Shown piece after piece: positions 35,601-46,120 of a stretch of 64,000 bases of DNA (its first letter is position 1; each line of letters opens with the position of its first letter). Source of the DNA: Talinum fruticosum (Eukaryota; Streptophyta; Magnoliopsida; Caryophyllales; Talinaceae). The stretch spans positions 2,790,001 to 2,854,000 of the forward strand of contig JAITYX010000022.1 of assembly GCA_021018815.1 (NCBI GenBank), read 5' to 3'. The notes beneath the pieces were generated by a model. That model had not been told where the DNA came from, searched no databases, and worked only from the letters and a program-made list of their open reading frames with translations. A program made the position numbers and the translations under genes.

Positions 35601-38600
35601 AATGGTGTGTCACTTATATTTCCAAAATGCTATATTTGTGGAAAAATTTCCCATTGCCCGGTTTTGCCTTTTATAAGCTGAAATCGACATACTATGCTTT
35701 TTCTGTTCTTTTTGACTCTGATCGTCTGGGTCACTTCTTTTAAAGAACAGTATCTTTCACTGAGTCAGTAAAGAGTAGCTGTACTGCACTTGCAGCTTTT
35801 AGATCTGGAAGATAGTAAAGATGCCGTCTATGGAACACTTGATGCTTGGGTAGCATGGGAGCAAAACTTTCCAATTGCACCTCTGAAGAACGTATTACTT
35901 GCTTTAGAGAGAGAGCAACAATGGCATAGAGTTGTACAGGTATCAGAGGCTACCATTTCCATATTTATATATAAGGTGGATACAGATATTGATGCATTCA
36001 ATAGCAAAATGTAGGTTGGCACCTTAAAGCATGTTTTTTCAAGCAGCATGATAAGGTGTGGATGTGCACTTGCATCCGCTGAATTTAATTGGCACATGAT
36101 TTGGGCTTAAGAAGCATGCTGAAAATTAAGTTTTGGTTATTGTCAAAATGGAAATTCTTGGCTGGGACTGTCTTAGGAAATTGTTTCGGTGAGGACTCCA
36201 AAAGGGATGACTTTTACAGGTTTTAGGATGACTTTTCACTCTAAATGAGTAATTAGTCATGACTATAATTATGAAAAGTAACCCCTAGCATATTTGTCTC
36301 ACAATATCTCCAAGTAAGATGGTCTTGTACTTTTAATCTTGAGGTTGATATGCAGTTTTGTCACTTGTCGATTTGGGCGGGTGGTTAAAATATGAGTCGG
36401 TTATGTTTTGGTTTCGGGTTTAGAAGTGCTTTACCCTAACCCTAAAGTTTCGGGTTCGGGTCAACCCAACGGGTTAGAAGCCTATTTAATGGTTCTTTTT
36501 CTTCAACAATATTATAAGCATTAAACCTTTTTCTGAATAAAAATGGTCTAGTATATTGATTTTCTCTGTTTGATACTAAAATAGCGTCTTTTCATGAACC
36601 AATTATAAAAGAAAATTACAATGATATCTAGACACCTAATTTCTAACGGGTGAAACACTTAACGATGACTACAAGAGTGACTTGTGAGGGAGGAAAGATT
36701 AAAATTTGAAAAAGAGATGGGAAAGTTATGAGTTATGCTCTTTTGAAGTTACATTTAATGATTACTTATACTTATTAAAAGACAAAATGTAAGAAAAAAT
36801 AAATGGATAAGTTGAAATTTCATGTGAAAAACCTTCTAAAAAATCAGCGTAACCCAAACAAGTCAACCTAACTCTAATTGGTTTGACCCAAACGGGTTCA
36901 GGTTCTAAAATCTTGTCTAAGACCCTAATTTTTTCGGGCTCAGGTCGGATTATCGGTCGGGTAAAGTCTGATGAGAATGCGTACTAAAATTTCAGCTACG
37001 AAATGGAGTTGTCCAGGTGCCAAAAAAAAAAAAAATTGGAAGAGGAGAATATGAATGAAATATTGTCAATGGTCAATCATTGTTAATTCTGAGTCTGACA
37101 TAATAGTTTGGCTACTAAATTCAAAGACTGTATACTAAGAGATAATTTCAGCTACAAAATGGAGTTGCCAGTTTCATGACTTTCATCTGGGACTTCTTTA
37201 GATATTTCCAATTCCAATAGTTTCCAAATCTTCCTCAAGGTGTATCATATATTCGTACTTTTTCATGGAACTTTTTTGAAAATAGAGTTTTAATGCTTAG
37301 TTTATTTCGTACTCAAGTGAAACTCCCATTCACTTAATTGTTCCAAGAGTTTCTACTATTGCCAAAAATAGTTTGTTTTGATTGTCTGTTTAGCCCTGTT
37401 CTTTAAAATTTCTTATGGTGCCCTTTGGTAGTTGCAAATTGGTGTCCTTGTTGAAGTAAACATGCGAAACTGTCCTAAAGTGGAAGCATTTGCTAGAAGT
37501 AAACCCCACCCCCTCTCTGCCAAAAAAAAAAGGGGATTGGAAGGTAAGCACCACTATTGGCGGTTAAATTACTGTTGGTTGATCAAAGGCACCCTTTTTC
37601 CTCAAAAGGAGAGCGGGACAAGATTAAATAAACAAACTATTTTTGAAGATTGTGTATGAATAGTGGGGGCTTTCATGCAGGACTTGAAATATGCAAGTGT
37701 TTGCTAGAAATATTCTATTCACAATGGGTTATGAGAGAACCTTTGAAGTGCAAGGAGATCAGGAACTAGGCCAGTGCCTGCTATTACATGGTAGAGGGTT
37801 CCTTCTCTTTACCCAACTGAGATGTGGAAACAGAAAAAAGAGAGGGAGGGCGGGGGGGAGGGTTTAGGCAATTGGCTACTATCTATGGTTGGTTTAAAAT
37901 TTGCATATGGTGCTGTCTATCGATACATTAAACATATAAGGGCAACAGTCAAGCTTATGAACATGGTTTACATTGTATTTGTGCACTCATAGTAATTTTG
38001 TATGTTAGAAAATGATGCTCTTAGATTTTGTTTTTAGCTTTATTTTGCTGCATCTTTCTTAGTACTTTGAAAAATGAGTCTATGCCTCGACATCACTTCA
38101 CTGGGAGATTGCTGCTTATGTTTTGGGGGTAGATGGTAGGTTTAGTGCGTTTCAGTTTCTTCGGCAACAAAAAATGGCCTTCACAATTGTTAACTTCACT
38201 TGCATTTATTAAGTTCAAGAACTTTCAAGGTTTGATTTGTAACAATTTAAAGTCCTTTTCAGGTAATAAAATGGATGTTAAGCAAAGGTCAAGGCAACAC
38301 AATAGGAACATATCAGCAGCTAATACGCGCTTTGGATATGGACCACAGAGCTGAGGAAGCTCATAATTTCTGGTTGAAGAAGATTGGTGATGATCTTCAT
38401 TCAGTGCCCTGGCAAACATGCCATGTCATGATATCAATTTATTACCGCAACAATATGTTGGGCCGTCTTGTCAAGGTTTGTCTCGTCTCACACCTACCCC
38501 CTTCTCTTTGGTTGGGTGACTGCCTTCAGTGTTCAACACCAGCCATGTTTTCCCTTAACTCATCTTGGATTCTATGATCTTCGGACAAGAGCTATGCATC

Positions 38601-40800
38601 ACTTTGTGCTTTCAAACTTCTGGAAAATCCTCTAAAGAAAACGTTTTTTTCCCCTTGGACCCTATCTGCCATTCCAATGCCTGGAAATTTCCATGAAGCA
38701 TCTATGTTTTATTGTCAGATATGTATGTTAGGATGAGATTTCTTTTCCTTGTGGTCTCTTATGTCTCACCTACTCAGTTGACGACAGTATCCTGATTGTG
38801 CACAGCTTTCACCCAGTGTGGTTGGCTCCTCATTAGTCCACTCCTGTAGTATATTTTGAACCTAATATAGGAAATGAAACATTGAGGATTTCTTTTTGAA
38901 ACCCAACTAGTTCTTTGTGGCACAAAGAAACATTTCCAGGAGTTAATGTTGTCAGACCATTGCTAACTAGGTAAAAATGTGATGGACAGGCTGAAATACC
39001 ATTTCAAATGAGGAGATTGCGCAATACCATACATTTAACTTTCCTTTTCAGAAGCAGACTTGTGAAGTGTCAGACGTATGCCTGGATGACAATATTTTAT
39101 GATATCAGGAATTGGCGTCCTGGTTGTCTTCTACTTGAAATCTGGCTGATTGGTTGTATTTCAGTTGTTATTCAAAAGGAGAGTCTTTCTTTCATTGTTT
39201 TCCTGGGGAAAGCTGTTTTTTTGGGGGGAGGGGGTGGGGGTTCTGATTTACTGAACAGTTGATAATTCTATCATTGCTCTGAAGATCACAAAATAGGAAG
39301 ACTAAAAGTGCGAAGGTCGGAGGGATGGTAGAGAATTGTAGCAGTGCGGAATGATAGTTGTTCTAGAGGGCTTTGGCTGTCTCCCCAAGCCTCCTATTCA
39401 GATTCTGATGCTCTTATCTCTTCCTTGATACCAACTTTCAGCATACCTATATCATAGCATTTATTCTATTTGGAGGGGGTAGCAAATTGTTCGGTTGGCT
39501 TAATTCCGAATTGCTTTAGAAATGGGTTGATGGAATATTTGGGTGATTGTGTGCAAGTTGGGTCCATTTGCTTCAGGGCTATATTTGGGTGTTCCAATGA
39601 TTTATTGTCCAATAAACTTGGTGAGAAAGTTAAATCAATTTGTTCAAGCAAATTTAGGAGGTCAATTTGTATTCAGGTTAAAATCAGTGGCCTTATTTCA
39701 GTTTAGAGCATATCTGATTTTGGGTTGTTACTCATCGGCTAAATCTGGGATTTCCTAGACAGCAACAATACCATTCAACATTGAGTTTGGTAGCTGCAGA
39801 TAACTCTGGAGAAGCTAGAAAGCTGATGAAGGAAAAATTTGGTCGTTGTTATTCCCTGGGCCTTTTTGCGCTTTCATGCTTGCAATTTGTGCCTCTTCCA
39901 TGGGGAACTTGGATGAACTTTCTACTAATTTTTGCCCCTTCCTAGGGATTGAGCTTCCTACATGTAACCACTAGGTTGAAATGTTGAATTTGACCTGAGG
40001 GAATGTTTGTGATTCTTGTGAATTTCAATTCCTTCCTTCTCTCAAGTGATCTATGTTCCATGGATGTAATTTCAAAGTTCAAATTTTCTATGGGACATCA
40101 TATGCAACAATTACCACAGATGAGTGAAGATGGTCCATTTGCTATTTAGATAGGAATGCTTTTGCTCCAATGTTACATCTTGGAGCAATATTTTCACATC
40201 AGGGGATGGGTGGCTCTTTCTCTAGTAAATCCCTGAAATACTTTTTGCTAGGGATTCTTCACTTGCCAGCAATTGCAAGAATTCCTCTTTCTGTTGTGGC
40301 TATGAAAGTCGCTTTATTTCATATAACCTTCTTGCTATGCTGTGTGGCCTACCATACAGCTGCAACAATCCAGAGTACACAGCCTTATGCTAATAAGCAA
40401 TGAGGCTGTTGGGTGCTGTGTTTTCAACTGCTGTCCTTTGCGGTTAAGTTTGGACTTCTGATGTGTCCATTTATGTGCTCTTCTTTTCCCCCTGGCCATC
40501 TATTTGTTGAGCTGCTTCTTGTTTGCAACTTAACCGCAAACAAGAAGAAAACAATGCTTTATCAGCTGGTCTGATTTTTGTGAGTTTCTGCTTTATCAGC
40601 TCTTCAAGCGCCTCGAGGCTTTTGGTCGTAAACCCACTGAGAAGAAAATAGTGCAGAAGGTGGCCGATGCATATGAACAGTTGGGGTTGGTTGATGAGAA
40701 AGAAAAGGTAATTGAAAAGTATGCTGATCTGTTCCGCCAGAGTAGGACAGAATCTGATAAGAAATCCAAGAGAGGAAAACCCAAGAAGGGTACTCAATAA
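29622..40800 (+). CDS. Small pentatricopeptide-repeat family protein, At4g18975-like, probably organellar
   Basis: Proposed coding exons: 29622-29648, 29730-29807, 30925-31038, 35796-35939, 38263-38475 and 40600-40800; all junctions are phase 0, giving 258 residues. The last four are certain by similarity: ISRREKINFLIK, then EDSKDAVYGTLDAWVAWEQN, then VIKWMLSKGQGNTIGTYQQL...DMDHRAEEAHNFW, then LFKRLEAFGRKPTEKK...ADAYEQLG. PPR proteins bind organellar RNA; this subgroup is short with few repeats. The first two exons are inferred. They yield a basic, acid-poor N-terminus (MLRSAALYL + LGQHAQLRML...) with RVCF/ST, resembling a mitochondrial presequence cleavage site. The alternative is a start at the ATG at 29754, 17 residues shorter. 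Introns are large (4.8, 2.3 and 2.1 kb); the first of these hosts hAT copy B. The C-terminus is Lys-rich. Confidence 0.85.
31039..35795 (+). other. PPR gene intron, 4.8 kb
   Basis: Intron between ...NFLIKA and LLDLEDSK. It holds hAT copy B (33428-34263); otherwise AT/T-rich with no coding sequence or RNA gene that I can recognise. Confidence 0.8.
33428..34263. mobile_element. hAT-superfamily non-autonomous element, copy B (836 bp)
   Basis: Ends TAGGGATGGCAACAGGG and CCCCGTTGCCATCCCTA match copy A. The flanking octamers TTGCTGTC (33420-33427) and TTACTGTC (34264-34271) differ at one base. It has C-rich and G-rich termini, a purine-rich centre and no transposase. It lies within a PPR gene intron. 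Confidence 0.9.
35940..38262 (+). other. PPR gene intron, 2.3 kb, with a dispersed-repeat-like block
   Basis: 36360-36975 begins and ends with GGGCGGGT / GGTCGGGT-type blocks and has GGGTTCGGGTCAACCC near the left and GGTTTGACCCAAACGGGTT near the right, suggesting a small inserted element. No target duplication was found. Confidence 0.45.
38476..40599 (+). other. PPR gene last intron, with hairpin and duplicated acceptor
   Basis: Close to the acceptor is a perfect 12-bp inverted repeat with 9-base loop (40515-40547). The acceptor motif GCTTTATCAGCT occurs twice, at 40556-40567 and 40590-40601. The downstream copy keeps the frame and gives LFKRLE. Confidence 0.75.
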
Positions 40801-41990
40801 GGTAACATTCTTCTTTCATTGTTGGTTGTGATTTTTGCCCCTGTCACCATAACTTACTGAAAAGGAGAGGTCTATGCTTATGCCAAAGGGTGTGATATGA
40901 TGATTCTAACAAATCATGATTGAAGCAACTTAAAATTCTATTCATTAGACAGTCCCTGAAAATAAATACAATGAGAGCTAAAATACCCATCAATAGCTGT
41001 GGCAATAGAATCACAATTTTGGTGAATTTGTATAGTTTCTGATAGTAGGGAAAGAAAATGGATTTAAAATAAACTATTAAGACGAATGGCAAACAAGTGA
41101 ACAGGCTTTACCTGATGTGTAGAGCCTGGTTAGGTTGGCTGCCAGAGTTCGGATCCACCTATTTAAAGTTTAAATGAGCTGAGCTAATTGGTTGACTTTG
41201 TGGCTTGGTGGATCAGTTCGATCTCCATAGACCCAGCTAGCTCACTTGTCAGATTGGTTTGGCCTCTGGAGTGGCCAAATTGAAGAGACTAAGTTGTTTC
41301 AAGACCAGTAGATGGGTCTGACTGAGCCAGTTCCAAGTGAGCATGTCCAACTCAACATGGCTTATTTCTTTTGTAGGATGGGCCAAACCAAGCCTTAGCT
41401 GGACTAGCTCACTACTAGAGTTGTAAAGAGCTTATTATGTTTAGGGTCTGGCCAATCATTTTCTCAGCAAAAACCAGACAAAAGGTTCAATTGCGAGTAT
41501 CAATGCAGCCACCATTTCAACCATTCTCCTCTAGTTTTCCTTAGTTTTGGCACAGTAACTGGCAACACCCAAACAACTCCCACGGGCAATTCATAAAATG
41601 GATTTCCAATATGGAAGTCTAAGAATGTATTGATGAAAATAGCAACTCGTGTTCCAGTACTGTAATCCACTACTCGGCCAAGTGAAATATCCTCACATAG
41701 TTAAGATGGCAAAGCCTGTTCTGATTAACCTCCATCCAGGAAGAAAAAGAAGCGAAATCTTCAGATTTGTGATGATAGTAACCCCAATTTGGTTCTTGAT
41801 GCAGGGAGCAAGGTCGTTGCAAATGCTAAGGATGCATGAATCTACATGCCGAGGACTGCTCAGACGGTGTATCGATGTCTCCCATTTTTTATCGGAGAGA
41901 GGGATTGAGCTTAGAGCATTTTTCCTTTTCCTTTTTCTTTTTCATATTTTTTGTGAGCAGGCTGTTAAAGTATCGATAGATTGATATTAA
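40801..41990. other. 3' flank of the PPR gene, no further gene seen
   Basis: Expected to hold the PPR 3' UTR and a spacer. Short open frames lack recognisable features. Confidence 0.6.
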
Positions 41991-43066
41991 GGGTGTGTTT
42001 GGTTGGACGTAAAATTATTTTTCCGAAAAATAATTTTCCATGGGAAAATAATTTTTCTTGAAAATCATTTTTCACATGCATTTTCCTTTGTTTGGTAGAA
42101 TTCCAAAAATTATTTTTCATTGTTTGGTAGGAAGAAAATTAATACTCAAACTTCCTGCTCTCTCCTCTTCGTTCTCATTATTCAACCCACGTAAGTCGAA
42201 GCTCAAACTCCCTGCTCTCTCAGTCATTTCCACAAACACCGGTGTGCAAACTCAAACTCCCTTCTTTCTTCTCGGGCATTTTAACAAACACCTGGTGGGC
42301 AATCATTGATACTATTTCCGTTCCTTCTCTTCCTCTCTCCTCTTTGTTCTCATTATTCAACCCACGGAAGAAGCTCAAACTCCCTGCTCTCTCAGTCACT
42401 TCCACAAACACATGGTGTGTAAACTCAAACTCTCTTCTTTCTCTCTCAGGCGGTGGGCAATCATTGATACTTTTTGGACAACAGATTGAGCTCTCAATCA
42501 ATGACACCCCACATCGGAAAGTCGTTCCCCCACGAGGGAGCCTCGACCCAACCCACGTGTTCACAAACACTTCATCGTCATCTTCTTCATTGAAGATTGA
42601 GAAGACAGAACAACCTCACCAATTTCAGCAGCAACAATTCACGTAATAAAATTGACAACAATGGAGAGAGAGTTATGTGAAGAAGCTGTCTCGAGTAGGG
42701 AGGGAGAAACATTGCTTGCGTGAGGAAGGCTTGGAGGCTGGAGAGAGATAGCCACGGGCAAGGAGGCGTAGAGAGAGAGCGCTGAGCGAGTGAAGGCTTG
42801 GAGACTAGGTAGTGAAGGGACGAGAGATCGGAGAGAGAGAGAGAGAGGTGGAGCGGTGAAGGTATGGAGAGTGGAGAGAGATGGAGCAGCGGGAAAGGCC
42901 GAAAGGACCGGAAAATGCAACTTAACTCTCCTCACGGGGAAAATAATTTCCACTTGAAGGGGAAAATCCATTTTTCTCGAAAATGATTTTCCGAAATTTC
43001 TACTACCAAACACATGAAAATCGGAAAATTTTTCCGGAAAATGGTTCCCCCCAACCAAACACACCC
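41991..43066. mobile_element. Non-autonomous TIR element (PIF/Harbinger-like or hAT-like)
   Basis: Left end GGGTGTGTTTGGTTGG matches the reverse complement of the right end CCAACCAAACACACCC exactly over 16 bp. Inverted similarity continues imperfectly for ~100 bp (TTTTCCGAAAAA, GAAAATCATTTT, TTTGGTAG blocks). It is flanked by TTAA on the left and TTA on the right, suggesting a TTA/TAA target site. The interior has a tandem duplication and GA-rich tracts but no transposase. Confidence 0.8.
42165..42470 (+). repeat. Tandem duplication (~175-bp period) inside the TIR element
   Basis: GTTCTCATTATTCAACCCACG, then AAGCTCAAACTCCCTGCTCT, then CACAAACAC..GGTGTG occur at about 42170-42290 and again at about 42347-42450. 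Confidence 0.8.
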
Positions 43067-43320
43067 TTAGTCAAATTACACTACAAAGAACAATCTTGTT
43101 CGCTTAAGTTCTGTTCATGTTACGTTTATGCTCCAGTTTCACAGGACTTGAGAAAAAGAGAGGAAACAAAAACAAGTCCTAAGATACTATTTTTTCACAT
43201 AAAATAGTGATGTATTTACAACCGATAATTTCGAGATATGGACCCCTAAGGCCTTATTTAAACACCCCCTCCACCAAAAGAAAAAAACATTTTTAATATA
43301 TTAACAAATCTCACCTTTTA

Positions 43321-43447
43321 CCGATGAGGTCTTAGCTTAATAGTTAAAGCCGAGCTTTCAAGTACATTAGGTTTCGATTCGATTCTCCATTCTCTTATTA
43401 TATTGTACTATCACTTGTGACTCCATTAAACAAAAAAAAAAAAAAAA
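43321..43447 (+). mobile_element. tRNA-derived SINE with poly(A) tail
   Basis: About 127 bp. It has an A-box-like GTCTTAGCTTAATAGTTAAAGC near the start, a B-box-like GGTTTCGATTCGATTCTCC about 35 bases later, and a run of 16 A at the end: the layout of plant Pol III SINEs. No clear target duplication was found. Confidence 0.7.
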
Positions 43448-45840
43448 GGGTTAGTTACGAACTATAAAAAGATGTAGAAAAAAAGAAGGATACAATAAAA
43501 GCTTTAATGGGGAACATAACCCTCAAATCGTCATTCATTGGATACTTTCTTGATTTGCAAATAAGTTGTATGGTGATTGTTAAATGATCATCTTGGACAT
43601 TAGAAAGGAATATGCGCAAATGAAGTCAAGGATTAGGGATAAAATTTACCTGAAATCTCATGCCAAATATGAGAGGAGTGATAAGGTAGAAAAGTGCTAT
43701 GTATATTTCTTTATGTTTTGCAAAGCAACATCTTCTCTATGTTTTTATAATAAAATATTTTCTTTTTATATTCATTATATTCTTCGTATTATTCATGTAA
43801 TGTTGTATTAATATCCTCTTAAATGTCTGAAACATCACTAATTAAATTTAAACAATTTTTAAAATACATGTCTTTTCATAAAAAAGGTGCTATTTTTGAC
43901 ATAGAATAAAAATAGTCTTTATTATTTGTTTTTGAGAAAACATCTTCTAAATATATAAATAAACTAACTTCATATAAAAGAAATAAATAAATTAACTACG
44001 TATAACGTATGAACATGACCTAGTTAAACACCTATTATGCAATGATTGTCGTTCAAATTTTACCCATTCTAGGTACAAAACTAAAGAATATTGGATTATA
44101 AACTTCCAAACTTTGGGGTTTGTTATCCCAAATTATTGATTAATCCTGATATTTCCGGTCATCCCATCATCGAGTGACGGGTAAAAAGAGTCGATGGCAC
44201 TATGATATGACTATGGTGGTAGTTTACATGGCTAATGTTGACCACGATTTTGATTCTAATTATTGAGACGTTAATTTTCACTCAAAGACTCTCTCTCTCC
44301 TCCACCTCTCTATTTGCATTTAAAATTAGTTCACTCTTTCTCCATTCCCCGTATGAACCTTCGAAAAACTAACACCTCAAATTGATTCCTCTTTGACAAA
44401 TGTCGCAATATTTCTATCTCTCTATTTCTCTTCCGGATGAAACAAACTTGAATTCTTCTTTCCTAATTTGTCCTCTCAAATAAAATCAACCTAAATCGTA
44501 TATGTTCGGTTTTTGCAATTTCCCGAAAATGGAATAAATCATGAATCAATGAACGAACACCGTTGTTGGGCCATCGGTTTCGGGAAGGAGAGGAATTTTG
44601 AGTGGCTAATGGCAAAGAGAGTAAATGTTGTTGGTGAAAGGCCACCGTGATTTACCTGCAATGTTTGAGATATGCAAGAAGCCCCCATATAGAGGGAATA
44701 AATTTTTCGAGATGTCCATTATGGAGGTGAATTGAATGGTGAGTTGATTAAGAAAAATAAAAGTTTACTACAAATGTGTTGGTAAGGTCAAAAAGAGAGC
44801 AAATGTTTTTGATAAAGTCGTGTTAGAGATTTCGATTGAAGAGGATGAGCACGAGAGATCGAGATGAAGATGAGAGAGAGATAGACCTGAAAAAAAATGA
44901 CCTATTACTTAAATAGTTGCTCAATAGATTCAATGTCAATCTCCAATTTCCAAACTTTTAAAATATTATCACAATTCTTAAATAGTTGCTCAATAGATTC
45001 AATGTCATCAAAACATAAAGACTAAGTTGGAATAAGAAATGACATTTCTTTTAAAGGGAGTGCTTTGGACTAGTAGTTCCTTGTGACAAATATGGAAAAG
45101 AGAAATTTTAATCTTAGGCACAATGTTAATATTTCAAATTTAGTTGAATGGTCGGTTCGATAAATTTTGAGATTGCATTTTGTATGCTCACCAAGTAGAA
45201 GATTTAGTAGTAAACTCTCCCGAGTTATCAAGTCCCCAATAGAAACAGATCATCCGCATTGTAAATCAATATTGCAATTCTTATTATCATAATAGGATGG
45301 AATTTGAAATGTTGGTTTAATTTTGTAATGTTCCATACTAGGACTGGTTGAATAAAATCACTAAGTAATGCTTCTAAGTTAGCAATGTTACCTTTTAAGA
45401 AATCTAAGATTTTAACTAGGTTATGATTTTCAATATAGTTGCCGAACGAAAAAATAAGTTTTGTTCCTTCTTCCTACTTTTGACACAATTTCTTTTTTAA
45501 ACAAATCTCTGAATTTCAATAAACTTTTTCAGAGTCGTTATTCTTCCTTTTGTAACTAAGAAATTCCAAATTAAACAAGTATCTATCTCTCATGGACTTC
45601 ACCAAATACTATCACGGTTCAAGAAATTTTCAAGCCAATTTACATTGAAGAGCCTTACTGACACCTCGTGTTTTCCGTAATCTTAGCCCGCTTATATTTT
45701 ATAGGGTAATTGAGCTGGTAATACTTCGAGATGTGATTGAATTAGAATCGTAAAATCAGGGTCTTATATTTGTGTAACTGTGTTTTATCGACCCAAGAGT
45801 TGGTGGGTTCGGGTTAAAATTAAACCCGAGTTGAAGTGGG
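43448..45840. other. Intergenic, no gene recognised
   Basis: AT-rich spacer. A 31-bp direct repeat (CTTAAATAGTTGCTCAATAG...) is at 44908 and 44977. Short frames have no recognisable content. Confidence 0.6.
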
Positions 45841-45960
45841 AGGCCCAGCCTAGCCCAGCCCAACCAGCCCAATCAAATTGGGGCAATTCAGAGAATCATA
45901 TCAAATCATGTTTATATCATATAAAATCAATCGTCGTCGTCTCTGTTTCAAAACCCTAAC
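45841..45960 (+). promoter_or_regulatory. RPL23A promoter: site II cluster and telo box
   Basis: Four RGCCCA/site II motifs lie in 31 bases: AGGCCCA at 45841, TAGCCCA at 45851, CAGCCCA at 45856 and CAGCCCA at 45865. They are followed by a telo box AAACCCTAA at 45951-45959. Site II plus telo box is the established plant arrangement for growth-linked ribosomal protein gene expression. Confidence 0.85.
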
Positions 45961-46120
45961 TTTGCTGCCGCAGCGGTTTACCTTAACTCTCTCTCCTACC
46001 AGGTTCTCTCTCTCTCTCTCTCTCTCTCAACTATATTTGCAACATTGCAGTTTGTTAATCTAGTTGGGTTTCTCCGATTTTTCTTTTCTAGGGTTTTGGT
46101 TCGAGCTCGCACATCATCAG

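Noticed and set aside
42220..43064. Frames of 116-141 codons within the TIR element
   Set aside because: They derive from duplicated CT-rich filler and run across both orientations; no domain recognised.
45995..46050. 5' UTR intron in RPL23A (CAG/GTTCTC ... GCAG)
   Set aside because: About 50 bases is too short for a typical plant intron and the stretch is a (CT)n repeat.
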